DNA from: Saprospiraceae bacterium
Lineage (GTDB): Bacteria > Bacteroidota > Bacteroidia > Chitinophagales > Saprospiraceae
Length of the DNA: 37,162 nt
Assembly: GCA_024762995.1 (NCBI GenBank)
Contig: JANTGI010000013.1
Location: 1 to 37,162, forward strand
Direction: 5' to 3'
In this document: piece by piece, positions 25,733 through 35,021 of the stretch
Position numbering within the stretch: the stretch's first letter is position 1
How the letters are laid out: every line of letters starts with the position of its first letter
Notes under the pieces: model-generated
What the model was told of the DNA's origin: nothing
The model's input: only the letters and a program-made list of their open reading frames with translations
Databases searched by the model: none
Translations under genes and position numbers: made by a program

Positions 25733-27101
25733 GGTCAAGTTTGTTTTTATTTTTAGTAGGTAAGAAGCCTGCTTTTTTTAACCCGTCTTGAAGGTACTTA
25801 TTTTTTTTCAAAATGGTCCAAATTAGTTCTGTTCGATGGTTTTCTAATTGTAATAATAACACGCCTTGGTCGATGCCAATATAGTCCGGATCAAACCATC
25901 CTGAAGTATCGTCACCTTTCGGTGAAAATGTCAAGTTAAAAGCGTCCTTAAATCCATATTCACCGACTAACTGATCATAGTAATTAGTCCACATGGTTTG
26001 TAATGCCGGCTCACATATTTCCGGAGCAAAAGGCAAAGAGCCTCCGGCGGCCGTTGGAGCAATGGTACCATCGTCATTGACATATTTTGCGGAAGCACCC
26101 CTTGCGGAATAACCATCAAATTGGTATTCTAAATCATTTATTGTCAGACGTTTATGGCCAGGTCCATCGCAAGCCGTCAGCCCCCAAATGTTTTCACTGT
26201 ACCCCTTAAAGTTTTTAGGATTTTGGATGCAATAGGCTCTATTTGCATATGTGGCTTTTCGGGAATTAATAAAATAATCAGACGAGTGCTTGCGCATAAA
26301 ATCATCTTGAATCCCCCTAAAATCAATAAACGCTTGGCTATATTGATGCCCAAACAAAGGTGCAAAATTCAAGTGCTTTTCTCCTTGAAAATTTAACCAT
26401 TCATAGGTTTGTGTCCAATTGGCCCAACAAGTGTCGGGAATAGGATGAGTAGGACTCCCCATCGCTAATATTAACAATATCATGGCTTCATTGTAGCCTT
26501 CCCAATCATGTTTGATAAATCCGGATTCCGGCTTCCAGCCATGAGAGAGCAAGCCCTTATCATTGAGCATCCAGTCCCATTCCACCTTTCGGTAAATGGC
26601 GTCCGCTAGATTTCGTATTTCTTTTTCTTGGGGATTATCTCGGTCAAAGTAACTTTGAAGTGTTAATACACCGGCCATTAGCAAACCGGTATCAATAGAA
26701 GACAATTCTACATCTTTGTAACGCTTGGCTTGTTTTAAGTCCAAAAAATGATAATAAAATCCTTTGTAGCCGGACGCATCAGAAGTAGCATTTTGCGGAA
26801 GCGCTGCCAACTGTCGAAGCGCATGTAAGGCAATATGGGCTGCTCTGTCTCTTGTGATATATTTTTTTTCTACACCGATGGGTAGGGCTGCATACCCAAA
26901 ACCCGTAGCCGCAATACTATAAAACGTCCTAGTCGGATAGCGATCTAATACTTGATAATGCACCGTATCCATCGTAGCCATAAAATAATCAAAGGTTCTT
27001 TTTTCTAATTCTTCAAGGGAAAAAGTCGGTACGGTGCGATGACTATCCGTAGATGCACACCCCAAAAAAAAGAAGAATAAAAAAAATATGGCCTGTTTCA
27101 T
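25722..27101 (-). CDS. GH144-like glucanase (PF10091 'glycoamylase' fold) lipoprotein
   Basis: This 459-residue lipoprotein (lipobox FFLGCA, Cys15) has an (alpha/alpha)6-type catalytic domain covering nearly all the rest. Family landmarks are GYNEAMILLILAMGSPTHPI, the SENIWGLTACDGP segment, and the closing YIGIDQGVLLLQLENHRTELIW. Despite the Pfam name, characterised relatives in GH144 cleave beta-1,2-glucan, not starch. Where the secreted homologue in this PUL has DGGDLVETAFLLEGLL, this one has ELSSIDTGLLMAGVL, so it belongs to a different subclade and may differ in specificity. It overlaps the GH3 start by 11 bases. Periplasmic or outer-membrane-anchored action on imported oligosaccharides is inferred. 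Confidence 0.82.
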   Translation of the reverse strand: MKQAIFFLFFFFLGCASTDSHRTVPTFSLEELEKRTFDYFMATMDTVHYQVLDRYPTRTFYSIAATGFGYAALPIGVEKKYITRDRAAHIALHALRQLAALPQNATSDASGYKGFYYHFLDLKQAKRYKDVELSSIDTGLLMAGVLTLQSYFDRDNPQEKEIRNLADAIYRKVEWDWMLNDKGLLSHGWKPESGFIKHDWEGYNEAMILLILAMGSPTHPIPDTCWANWTQTYEWLNFQGEKHLNFAPLFGHQYSQAFIDFRGIQDDFMRKHSSDYFINSRKATYANRAYCIQNPKNFKGYSENIWGLTACDGPGHKRLTINDLEYQFDGYSARGASAKYVNDDGTIAPTAAGGSLPFAPEICEPALQTMWTNYYDQLVGEYGFKDAFNLTFSPKGDDTSGWFDPDYIGIDQGVLLLQLENHRTELIWTILKKNKYLQDGLKKAGFLPTKNKNKLDHEE

Positions 27102-27170
27102 TTGATGATTTGGTTTTTCGAGAAAACTCTTAAGTAATTGATAATCAACAAAATGCGATTACACAAAGAA

Positions 27171-27200
27171 GCTCGGAGCATTAAACATAACACTCCGAGC
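27171..27200 (-). terminator. Intra-operon hairpin after the binding-protein gene
   Basis: A perfect 8-bp GC-rich stem (GCTCGGAG at 27171-27178 with CTCCGAGC at 27193-27200) starts 19 bases after the stop of the five-module protein. On the minus strand it is followed by TTCTTTGTGT, an imperfect T-tract. It could be a partial terminator or a transcript-stabilising hairpin that lets the upstream secreted proteins be made in excess of the downstream enzymes. Confidence 0.5.
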
Positions 27201-27218
27201 ATTCAAAACCCTTCAGTT

Positions 27219-29906
27219 CTACTCTTTCACAAATTTTGCGTTTGCTATCAATTGACCGTTATTGTCATATCCCGTAAGGAAATAAATACCACTTTTCAAC
27301 TGGCTAACATCAAAGCTGGCCGTCGTGTTATTTGATGTTTTGATAGTGGACACAACTTGACCTAGTAGGTTGGTAATGGATAGTTGGCGGAGGTCTTCCA
27401 AATTATCAATTCTTAATTCAGTAGATACCGGATTTGGCGAAAGCTCAAAACTAGCTACATCTGTCGGCGTAAACAATCCATCCGGCAAACAAGAACCATC
27501 TCCAATAATAATATCATCAAAGTAAGAAGTTACATCAACCCCTGTAGCATCTATTCCCAAATCTACAAAAACGGTCAAAGTCATAAATTGAGCATCATCC
27601 GGTGCCGCAGAAAAATCAAACGTCAATTCTTCCCATTCATTCACTTTTGTATTCGGAACTGATAGTTCAATATTAGCAGCACCCGTTGCGGAAGCTTCCG
27701 TTTTCATACCAAAATTACCGATGTGATCCATATAAACCTTCACTCTGATGGTCTTATTTGCACCAAACTCAATCGGAGCGCCCAAAGGTGAAAAAGCACC
27801 TGCCCAAGGGTCGCAATCACTAGCTCTCACAAATTTGGCCACCGTCGTGCTGGTATTAATTCCACCCGGAGCGGGATTGTCAACCGTATGAATCTTATTG
27901 TCTTCTTGCTCGATGTGACCGTTTGCAAAGTACTGGTGCATGAAGGTCGTATTGGGGGATTCATAGTCTCCAACGCACCCGCTGTAATTAGCCCTTTGCC
28001 ATAAGACATCATCAATATAGTAAGTATCTTCTTGACCCGGATTGACTCCTGCATTAAAGAATACCACTATTCTGGCATGATCTTCCATGGCTTGGTCACT
28101 AAAGTCCACGGTGTATTCGACCCACTTATCCACTTCCGTAACTTGCATGGATACTTCTTTTGCAGGAGAAGTACCTCCTTCTAATTTGAAAAGCAAAGGA
28201 ACAATTGCCGAAGAATAAATTTTTATTTTAAATTGGTTGTAAACACTCAAGTCCCAAGAACTTCCGCTTTCAAATCCAAGTGCAGACCATTCGTCATTTG
28301 GATCTAAGTATTCCCCAACTTTGGTGCTATTATTTTCAGCAGTAACGTGTGGATTGTTTACGGTGGTCAACCTATCATTACCGGCACCAATGCTATAATT
28401 AACCTGACATTCAAAATCATTAATAATATTAGGTATAGGAGCAACCCCCATACAAGGATCAACGGTACTTTCGCTTTGTGTTAAATTATCAAATAAAAAT
28501 TTCACGCCGGCTTCAGCCGTGCCCGGATTAAAAATCAAATTTACACTTTCAAAGTCCGTAATATCACTAAATGCTTCAAAGTTAAAGCCCATATCCACCC
28601 ATGTTTCCGTTGCCGAAATATCTTGAGTGACTTCCTTAAATCCTTGCAACGGACTGGATAATTTCATAATCACACTCGTCGCCCCGGCAGGTGCCCAAAC
28701 CTGTAAATTCAACTGGGGTTTAGTCGATAAGTCTAAGCCGGCAGGAAAAACAGCAGCCAGAGTGCTATATTCGGCAGTACCTTTGGTATATTCGCCGACA
28801 TTTGCGCTGGTGTTTACACCGGTCATGTCAGGATTCGCAACAACCGCAAAGCTACCATGTTCTGTGGCATTTCCACCGGCAGGTCCCCAGCCCATTTTCT
28901 GCGGCTCAAAATCTTCTAAAGCAGGAGCAGCGGGTGCTTCTTCAAAAACTATATCATCAATATAATACACATCATTAGGCCCGGCGTCAACACCTCCATT
29001 GAAGAAGATGGAAAGTTTTTCGTGATTGGCGGCAGCTTGATCACTAAAGTCAATGGTGTATTCTACCCATTCACCGGTGGTCGTGATGTCTTGCCAAACC
29101 TCCTTCGCCGGAGAGACGCCTCCTTCTAATTTAAAGAGCATCGGCACGGCCATGGAAGACCATAATTTAACCTTCAAAATATTGCGAGTGGAAAGATCCA
29201 TTGGACCACCAAAATCAGCCACCAACGGCAACCAAGGCTCTCCTTCAGGGTCATTATATTGACCGACCATGGCACTGGTATTGATGCCTCCGCTATGGGG
29301 ATTGGCAATCGCTGTCAAGGCATCCCAACCTGCACCATACTCCACATTGCGCTGGCATTCAAAATCATCTACTATACCATCTACAGGAGTGGTACCGGCA
29401 CATGGTCCTTCCGGATAAGCAATAATATTATCAAATAAATATGTATCGTCACTAGTTTCTACTCCGGGATCAAAAAAGATGACAATTTTATCAATCCCGG
29501 TGAAGTTTTTAGCACCACTCATATCAAAGACATAATCCTTCCATACGTTAGTGGAGGCAATGGTTTTGGTGACTTCCAGGGCATCCCCTCCACCTTCTAA
29601 TTTGAATATTACTTTAGTGTCAACGGGTGCATTAATCATCATGTGTAATTCGTTATTCGTGCTCAAGTCTAACGGTCCGCTCAAGGTGCCCAATAATAAG
29701 CTATAAGCATGAGAACCGGACTTGGTGTAAGAACCGCATTTTGCACTGGCATTTAATCCATCAGTAGTTGGATTATCCACTACAGCAAAAGTTCCATCCC
29801 CAGACCAGGTCAAGGGGGTTCCTTCAAAATCTTCGATAGTCACTTGCGTAAAAGCAAAGGCCACGAAAATGAAAAGTGATGAAATTGTAAAAATTACTTT
29901 TTTCAT
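27219..29906 (-). CDS. T9SS-secreted protein with five carbohydrate-binding-like modules
   Basis: This 895-residue protein has a signal peptide (MKKVIFTISSLFIFVAFAFT), five beta-sandwich modules at about 25-163, 181-322, 331-474, 497-637 and 647-802, and a T9SS type A sorting domain (820-895, LSPNPVSTEL). Each module opens with a D-F/Y-E motif and closes with a F/I-D-D/N-I/V motif, as in jelly-roll carbohydrate-binding modules. Modules 2 and 4 are close copies (LFKLEGGVSPAKEV and LFKLEGGTSPAKEV; both EYT-I/V-DFSDQA), while 1 and 3 form a second pair. No catalytic residues are recognised. With no SusE/F-like gene next to SusD, it may be the surface glycan-binding protein of the PUL. It lies between the two GH144-like genes on the same strand. 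Confidence 0.8.
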   Translation of the reverse strand: MKKVIFTISSLFIFVAFAFTQVTIEDFEGTPLTWSGDGTFAVVDNPTTDGLNASAKCGSYTKSGSHAYSLLLGTLSGPLDLSTNNELHMMINAPVDTKVIFKLEGGGDALEVTKTIASTNVWKDYVFDMSGAKNFTGIDKIVIFFDPGVETSDDTYLFDNIIAYPEGPCAGTTPVDGIVDDFECQRNVEYGAGWDALTAIANPHSGGINTSAMVGQYNDPEGEPWLPLVADFGGPMDLSTRNILKVKLWSSMAVPMLFKLEGGVSPAKEVWQDITTTGEWVEYTIDFSDQAAANHEKLSIFFNGGVDAGPNDVYYIDDIVFEEAPAAPALEDFEPQKMGWGPAGGNATEHGSFAVVANPDMTGVNTSANVGEYTKGTAEYSTLAAVFPAGLDLSTKPQLNLQVWAPAGATSVIMKLSSPLQGFKEVTQDISATETWVDMGFNFEAFSDITDFESVNLIFNPGTAEAGVKFLFDNLTQSESTVDPCMGVAPIPNIINDFECQVNYSIGAGNDRLTTVNNPHVTAENNSTKVGEYLDPNDEWSALGFESGSSWDLSVYNQFKIKIYSSAIVPLLFKLEGGTSPAKEVSMQVTEVDKWVEYTVDFSDQAMEDHARIVVFFNAGVNPGQEDTYYIDDVLWQRANYSGCVGDYESPNTTFMHQYFANGHIEQEDNKIHTVDNPAPGGINTSTTVAKFVRASDCDPWAGAFSPLGAPIEFGANKTIRVKVYMDHIGNFGMKTEASATGAANIELSVPNTKVNEWEELTFDFSAAPDDAQFMTLTVFVDLGIDATGVDVTSYFDDIIIGDGSCLPDGLFTPTDVASFELSPNPVSTELRIDNLEDLRQLSITNLLGQVVSTIKTSNNTTASFDVSQLKSGIYFLTGYDNNGQLIANAKFVKE

Positions 29907-29966
29907 GTTTAGGCGTTTTTGAAAAGGTTTGTGAAATTAAATTTTAATAGACTCTAAAGAGCCTGT

Positions 29967-31805
29967 TTAGTCAATTAAAAAATGAGTCGTCTTCATTTGA
30001 TCTTTGGAGTAAATTGTCAAAAAATAGCTGCCGGTGGGGATGCCCGTCAAATCTATTTCCAAGTGGTGCGTTCCGGGCACAAAGTCCCTATTTGTAAATA
30101 TTTGCTGTATCGTCTTTCCTGAACCATTCGTCATTTTTCCCGAAAGGGATAAAGATGTATCTAACTGAATATTCAATTGTAAATGGTCTGCGACCGGATT
30201 AGGAAATAGAACCACATCAACATCTAAAGGCTTAATATTAAAAATACTTACTGTTGAATCGGGTACAAATCCTAATTTGTCTAAGCCCGTCTGAATTTCC
30301 GGATTTTTCATAAAGTATTGCCAAAGCAAACCCGTCCGATAATTTTCGATCATACCGATTATAGGCCCTTGATCTATCGCTAAGTAAGAAGTGGCATACC
30401 AGTTTTCATGCACATTAAAGGCATCGGTAAACCCATACTTGCCCCATATCTTATCGCCCAATTCTCGATAAAAATATTTTAGAGCCGGCATGGATGCTTC
30501 GGGCGTATAAGGAAAAGACGACAAGGCCGCTGTCGGAGTAATCGTTCCATTGTCTCGATTGCCGGTTGGCTCATGCGCCAAGTAACCGAAGGGATCATCA
30601 CTGGCCGTCAATCCCCAACTTTGCTCCGAATATCCTTCATAATTCTTGGGATTTTCGATACAATAAGCTCGATTAATTAAGCTGTGTCGAGTATTCCGAA
30701 TAAAATAATTGGTATAATCATCCCGAATACCCCTTGGATCAAAACCCAAATAGGAATAGTGGGAAAAGAAAAGCGGACCACCCCGAAAACCACCCACTTC
30801 GAGCGGATAGCCGTAATAAGAAGCATTCGTCGTATAGTTGTTGGTCACCCACCCTTGGTGATATACATTGGCCGGAATGGGATGGGTCGGCGAAGAAGCA
30901 GCCAAAATATAGACAATGTGCGCTTCATTAAATCCGCGGATTTCGTGATTGAGTTGCCACCCATAGTTCGGAGACCAGTGCCAAAATAGTACTTTTTGGG
31001 TTTGTTTGCGATACCAATTCCAATCCACTTCTTCCCATATTTGGGTAATTTTTTGACGCAAATCCACTTCTTCCGATACACTTCCGTCAAAATATTCCCT
31101 TGCGGTCAAAAGTCCTTCAAGTAAAAAAGCGGTTTCCACCAAATCGCCCCCATCATCATACTGACTAAAAGGAATGACGGCCCCCGTGGCTCCGTTCATC
31201 CAATGGGGGAAAACGCCATGAAATCGGTCGGCATTCAAGAGAAAATTAGTCATTTTGAGCAATCGCTGCAATCCTTCTTCACGAGTAATAAAACCCCGTT
31301 CGATACCCACCAAAATGGCCATCACCCCAAATCCACTGCCCCCGGAAGTCACCGTAGAAGTCGTATTTCGCTCTCTAGCCATCCCGGATACCGGATGCGC
31401 AAAGTCCCAAAAATACCTAAACGTATAGGCTTGCACCATATCAAGCAGTTCGTCATCCGAAAAAGGCTGTGTGGACGCATTCTGAAGGTCAGAAAGCGGG
31501 CTTTCTTGCTGAGACTGATTGACGGCAGAGATTTTATAATCATAGTGAGCATTTTGGTCGCCGACAAAATCAATGTAAGCGTCATTCAAATACCCTAGAG
31601 ATTTGATGAGTTGAAAGTCATTTTGATTGGCATCAGAGCGATAAATGCGGTAGGCCGTGACGGTAGGATCGGTGGATTTTGTCCAAGAAAGCTCAATATG
31701 GCTATCATAGCCTTTTGATGCAAATCCTAAGGGCGTAGCCGGCTGCGCATAGATGGAAAAGCCGGACAACATACTTGCCCACAAAAACCATAAAATCTTA
31801 TTCAT
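29967..31805 (-). CDS. T9SS-secreted GH144-like glucanase with N-terminal FN3 domain
   Basis: This 612-residue protein has a signal peptide (to about 20), a fibronectin type III domain (about 24-110, IELSWTKSTDPTVTAYRIYR), a PF10091/GH144-type (alpha/alpha)6 catalytic region (about 115-515), and a T9SS type A sorting domain (from about 527, VVLFPNPVADHLQ). Landmarks are YDDGGDLVETAFLLEGLL, RGFNEAHIVYILAASSPTHP and YLAIDQGPIIGMIENYRTGL. GH144 enzymes are endo- or exo-acting beta-1,2-glucanases, so surface cleavage of the polysaccharide is the inferred job. It is the first gene of the enzyme/SusCD run, with a 372-base upstream spacer likely holding its promoter and a 17-base palindrome at 31833-31849. 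Other activities exist in PF10091, so the substrate is tentative. Confidence 0.83.
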   Translation of the reverse strand: MNKILWFLWASMLSGFSIYAQPATPLGFASKGYDSHIELSWTKSTDPTVTAYRIYRSDANQNDFQLIKSLGYLNDAYIDFVGDQNAHYDYKISAVNQSQQESPLSDLQNASTQPFSDDELLDMVQAYTFRYFWDFAHPVSGMARERNTTSTVTSGGSGFGVMAILVGIERGFITREEGLQRLLKMTNFLLNADRFHGVFPHWMNGATGAVIPFSQYDDGGDLVETAFLLEGLLTAREYFDGSVSEEVDLRQKITQIWEEVDWNWYRKQTQKVLFWHWSPNYGWQLNHEIRGFNEAHIVYILAASSPTHPIPANVYHQGWVTNNYTTNASYYGYPLEVGGFRGGPLFFSHYSYLGFDPRGIRDDYTNYFIRNTRHSLINRAYCIENPKNYEGYSEQSWGLTASDDPFGYLAHEPTGNRDNGTITPTAALSSFPYTPEASMPALKYFYRELGDKIWGKYGFTDAFNVHENWYATSYLAIDQGPIIGMIENYRTGLLWQYFMKNPEIQTGLDKLGFVPDSTVSIFNIKPLDVDVVLFPNPVADHLQLNIQLDTSLSLSGKMTNGSGKTIQQIFTNRDFVPGTHHLEIDLTGIPTGSYFLTIYSKDQMKTTHFLID

Positions 31806-31832
31806 CAGTCAGGGTAGTTTGTCAACTAAAAC

Positions 31833-31849
31833 ACATTAAAAATTAATGT
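31833..31849. promoter_or_regulatory. Palindromic site upstream of the PUL enzyme operon
   Basis: ACATTAA and TTAATGT form a perfect 7-bp inverted repeat around AAA, 28-44 bases before the GH144-like start codon. LuxR-type HTH proteins bind dyad sites, so this is a candidate target of the PUL regulator. It is AT-rich and could also be chance. Confidence 0.35.
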
Positions 31850-32027
31850 AAAATTAACCTTAGACCACCATAAAACCAAGAAATAAAACTCACTTAAAAT
31901 ACGCCAAGTGTGTATTTTTGGGTAATTTTATAGGGAGAAATGGGACTTTTCAGTCTAAAAAGTGGGTTGATTCATACGGATGGTCTTCAAATGGATGGAG
32001 CTGTGTTATTTGAGTGGTGCTAATGGA

Positions 32028-32048
32028 CAGCTTGCAGCTTGCAGCTTG
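32028..32048. repeat. Three tandem CAGCTTG heptamers
   Basis: Three perfect head-to-tail copies of a 7-base unit occupy 32028-32048, followed by a partial CA match. The repeat lies in the spacer between the regulator and the enzyme operon. A 7-base period is not codon-compatible, which supports non-coding status and makes copy-number slippage possible. Confidence 0.6.
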
Positions 32049-32177
32049 CATTTTGCGTGCATTGGATCCAATGGAAAGAAGACTAAGTCTTTAGCACGAT
32101 GTGAAAACCAACTTTTGACCTATACTTCTACCGAATCCACTAAAAACAGAGCATGCCACCCACCAAATACCAACCCC

Positions 32178-34979
32178 TCAAAACCCCTCCAATAAAGTCA
32201 CCAAATTATCCTCGCGAGTTAGTCCCATTTTTTTGCGTAGTCGATAGCGTTTGTTTTCCAGTCCTCTGACGGAAATGCTAAGAATCGGGGCTATCTCTTT
32301 GGACGAAAGTCCCATCCGCAGATAGGCTGCCAATTGCAAATCGCTTTGATTGAGATTGGGATAAGCAGCTTGCAAGTTTTTCATGAATTTTTCATGAATC
32401 TGATTAAAATTAGTTTTGAAGACCTGCCATTCAGACTGGTCAGAGAGATTAGATTCTAATAATTTAATGGTTTTTTGGATACCAAAATCCTTGGTGGGCA
32501 CTGCATCTTTAATGCGTTTTAACTCTTCCTTAATTTCGATGAGTGCTTCGTTATACTTTGCTAAGGAAATGGCTGCGTTAGCGAGTTCTTTGGACTTTGA
32601 CTTAATGTCAAATTGCAGGCGCTCATTTTCAGATTTAATAAGTTGTTCTTGCAGTTGGCGTTCTTTTTCTCTCTGTTTTGCTTCAATTTCTTTTTGTTGC
32701 TCTAGTCTTTTTTGTTCGAGTTCATACTCTTGCTTTCGCAAACGCAATAAATGCCATCGGTATAACAGAAATAGAATTCCAAATAAAATCAAGCCGTAAA
32801 CCAAATATGCCCAACCGGTGACATACCATTTCGGCTGCACAGTGATTGGAAATGTCAACTCAGCGTGTTCAGACTTCAATCTAAATAAAAATTTTCCGGA
32901 AGGAATATTCTGCAAAACGACCTTACCATTTTGCGCAGGCTGCCATCCAATACCCAACCCGTCTAAAGCATAGGTCACAGGTTCCTGATGCAAATAATTA
33001 GGATTTGAATAATAGATGGTAATTTGTTGGGTATTGGCCGGCAAGGTAAGCCCTTTACGAGTCATCTCTGCGCCCATTTTTAATTTTTGTTTCGGACGCT
33101 GAATTTCCACATAATCAATAGATGGCGGTGTACTTCTATTGCGCTGGTGGACTCGATTTAAATTTAAAATAGAAAACCCGTTATCCAATCCGACTAAAAA
33201 CAAATTATCCTGCAAAGGAGTAATGCATTCAAATTCATTGTGCAATCGCAAGGGAATGGTTCTGGATTTAGTGGCTTTGTGAATGGTCATGGACTCCGGA
33301 GTCACCGAAAACCAATTATTAGATTGCCCGTCAATGATCCTTCCTTCCTGTCCCGTGCTTACATCTGAAAAAGGGCGAACACGCATCGAAAAGGGGTCAA
33401 AAACAGTATTGCTATGAGCTGTATGGACAATAATTTTACCCTGCCATTCGGAAATACCGACATTGTCTCCCAGCATCGTAATATCGTGAATATCAACAAC
33501 TTGGTTTAATTTATCATTTAAAATTATTTTTTTAACACCCTGATATGGTGAAGAAATAAGTGCCTGATTTCTTGCGACAAATATCAACTCATTAATCGAC
33601 GTAGAAAGCCCTTTAATGGATTCTTTGTATTGCCAGTGGTGTTGCTTATTCTGTTTGAAAATGGCGATTCCATTATAATTAGCTTGAAACAGCATTAGAC
33701 TATCATAAGGATTTCGCACCCATTTCCACGCACCGATATTGGCTATTTTTTGTGCGCCATTTTCATGAATGACAAAGCTGCCTTCATTATGCGCACAAAG
33801 CAATTGATTGCCGGCCACTTCTAAGTCCCACACTTGACCTTGAGTACCTTCCACCTTATTTAGTGGAAAATCCAAGATTTGAAGTCCAAAAAAAGAAGGC
33901 TGCAAGCGACTGTAAAAAACACCTTGATTCGTACCGATGTATAATTTATTATCAAACACAACTCCGGCATAAGTGGTACCTATGGAGCCGATTTTGTCTT
34001 GATAAGAAATAACCGGTGATTGTATCTCCGTGAGTGAGATACCATTATCCAAACCGGCCCAAAGCAATCCCGTTTTATCTTCATAAAGATGGAGTACGGT
34101 GTTATTAGAGAGCGCATTTTTTTGGTTGAGTTGATAGACGAGTTGACCAAGTTTATCTAATACATAAATACCATTTTGAATAGTACCAAAAGCTAGAAGG
34201 TCATTTTTTAAGATGACTCCGGTATTAATCTGATGTCTTTGCAGTTGCTCAATGATAGGTGTTTGCCAAGAAACTAAGCGACCGTCTTTCCAAATAAACA
34301 AGCCCTGATGCGCTGTTCCTATTAACAATTCTTTTTTCCCGAAAGGAAGAATGGTCGTTACCTTTTTATCGGACAATCTTTCCGTACCTGTTAAAAATGA
34401 AAATGTCAAATCCCTACTCAAGACAAACAAGCCGCTATCAATGACAGGCACAATCAACTGATTATCAATCTCTACGGCATACATGATATTACCCGGCGGC
34501 AAAAGCGAAATGATGGTATCTCCATCATAAATAAATAATTTTGAAAAGGACTGAAAGATAATCTTTTTCCCGAAAGGGGTGATATGCCATATTTCTTCCT
34601 GCCCCAGCACAGAGGCATTCAAAAGTGAAACCAGTGAGTGAAACACCATGGAGTCCACGTCATTTTTCTCCCAAAATCCCATTTCTTTATATCCACCGGC
34701 AAAAATCCTACCTAGAGAATCCGCATAAATACTCCTTGGAATTCGATTATTAGGCAACGGGTACTTATTCCATCTAGTCCCGTTGTATTCCAAAAGACCA
34801 CCTGTATTGGCAAAATACATTTTATGATTAGGCGCTTGGACAGACTGCCAAGTTTGGTTGTATCCGCCATGAATATCTTCCGAAAAAATTTTGGTATAAG
34901 GCACTAACTGCGCACGCAAGAAATGTCCTGACAGAAAAATCAGACAAAGTAAAAAATAATATTTAATGCTTGCTTTCAC
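32178..34979 (-). CDS. Transmembrane propeller/Y_Y_Y/LuxR-type PUL regulator
   Basis: This is 933 residues from a GTG start at 34979 that directly opens a signal peptide (KYYFLLCLIFLSGHFLRAQ). A periplasmic two-component-regulator-type propeller (about 30-620, with SNNTVLHLYEDKTGLLWAGL) is followed by a Y_Y_Y domain (about 640-715), one membrane helix (718-741), a charged coiled coil (745-800) and a cytoplasmic LuxR-like HTH (874-930, YLRMGLSSKEIAPILSI and KRYRLRKKMGL). There is no histidine kinase or receiver domain, so it is a one-component membrane regulator linking periplasmic glycan sensing directly to DNA binding. It sits between GH97 and the enzyme operon on the same strand, 42 bases after GH97. 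A truncated paralogue lies at 11957-14206. Confidence 0.88.
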   Translation of the reverse strand: MKASIKYYFLLCLIFLSGHFLRAQLVPYTKIFSEDIHGGYNQTWQSVQAPNHKMYFANTGGLLEYNGTRWNKYPLPNNRIPRSIYADSLGRIFAGGYKEMGFWEKNDVDSMVFHSLVSLLNASVLGQEEIWHITPFGKKIIFQSFSKLFIYDGDTIISLLPPGNIMYAVEIDNQLIVPVIDSGLFVLSRDLTFSFLTGTERLSDKKVTTILPFGKKELLIGTAHQGLFIWKDGRLVSWQTPIIEQLQRHQINTGVILKNDLLAFGTIQNGIYVLDKLGQLVYQLNQKNALSNNTVLHLYEDKTGLLWAGLDNGISLTEIQSPVISYQDKIGSIGTTYAGVVFDNKLYIGTNQGVFYSRLQPSFFGLQILDFPLNKVEGTQGQVWDLEVAGNQLLCAHNEGSFVIHENGAQKIANIGAWKWVRNPYDSLMLFQANYNGIAIFKQNKQHHWQYKESIKGLSTSINELIFVARNQALISSPYQGVKKIILNDKLNQVVDIHDITMLGDNVGISEWQGKIIVHTAHSNTVFDPFSMRVRPFSDVSTGQEGRIIDGQSNNWFSVTPESMTIHKATKSRTIPLRLHNEFECITPLQDNLFLVGLDNGFSILNLNRVHQRNRSTPPSIDYVEIQRPKQKLKMGAEMTRKGLTLPANTQQITIYYSNPNYLHQEPVTYALDGLGIGWQPAQNGKVVLQNIPSGKFLFRLKSEHAELTFPITVQPKWYVTGWAYLVYGLILFGILFLLYRWHLLRLRKQEYELEQKRLEQQKEIEAKQREKERQLQEQLIKSENERLQFDIKSKSKELANAAISLAKYNEALIEIKEELKRIKDAVPTKDFGIQKTIKLLESNLSDQSEWQVFKTNFNQIHEKFMKNLQAAYPNLNQSDLQLAAYLRMGLSSKEIAPILSISVRGLENKRYRLRKKMGLTREDNLVTLLEGF

Positions 34980-35021
34980 TTTTTATGATTCATTTCAACA
35001 GTGCAAAAATCATATCCAATT

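Larger units (their letters stand above)
31806..32177. other. Spacer upstream of the PUL enzyme operon, probable control region
   Basis: This 372-base gene-free interval separates the regulator's stop from the first GH144-like gene. It contains an inverted repeat close to the GH144-like start (31833-31849) and three tandem copies of CAGCTTG at 32028-32048. An exact TAnnTTTG promoter box for the minus strand was not found. A 71-codon plus-strand frame at 31980-32195 looks accidental. Confidence 0.5.

Noticed and set aside
25722-31805. Calling the PF10091 proteins starch-degrading glucoamylases
   Set aside because: The Pfam name is historical; characterised members in GH144 act on beta-1,2-glucan, and the neighbouring GH3 supports beta-linkages. 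GH97 keeps the question partly open.
31980-32195. 71-codon plus-strand open frame with many Cys residues
   Set aside because: It runs through the tandem CAGCTTG repeat and into the 3' end of the regulator gene on the other strand, has no signal or domain, and starts without context. Treated as chance.
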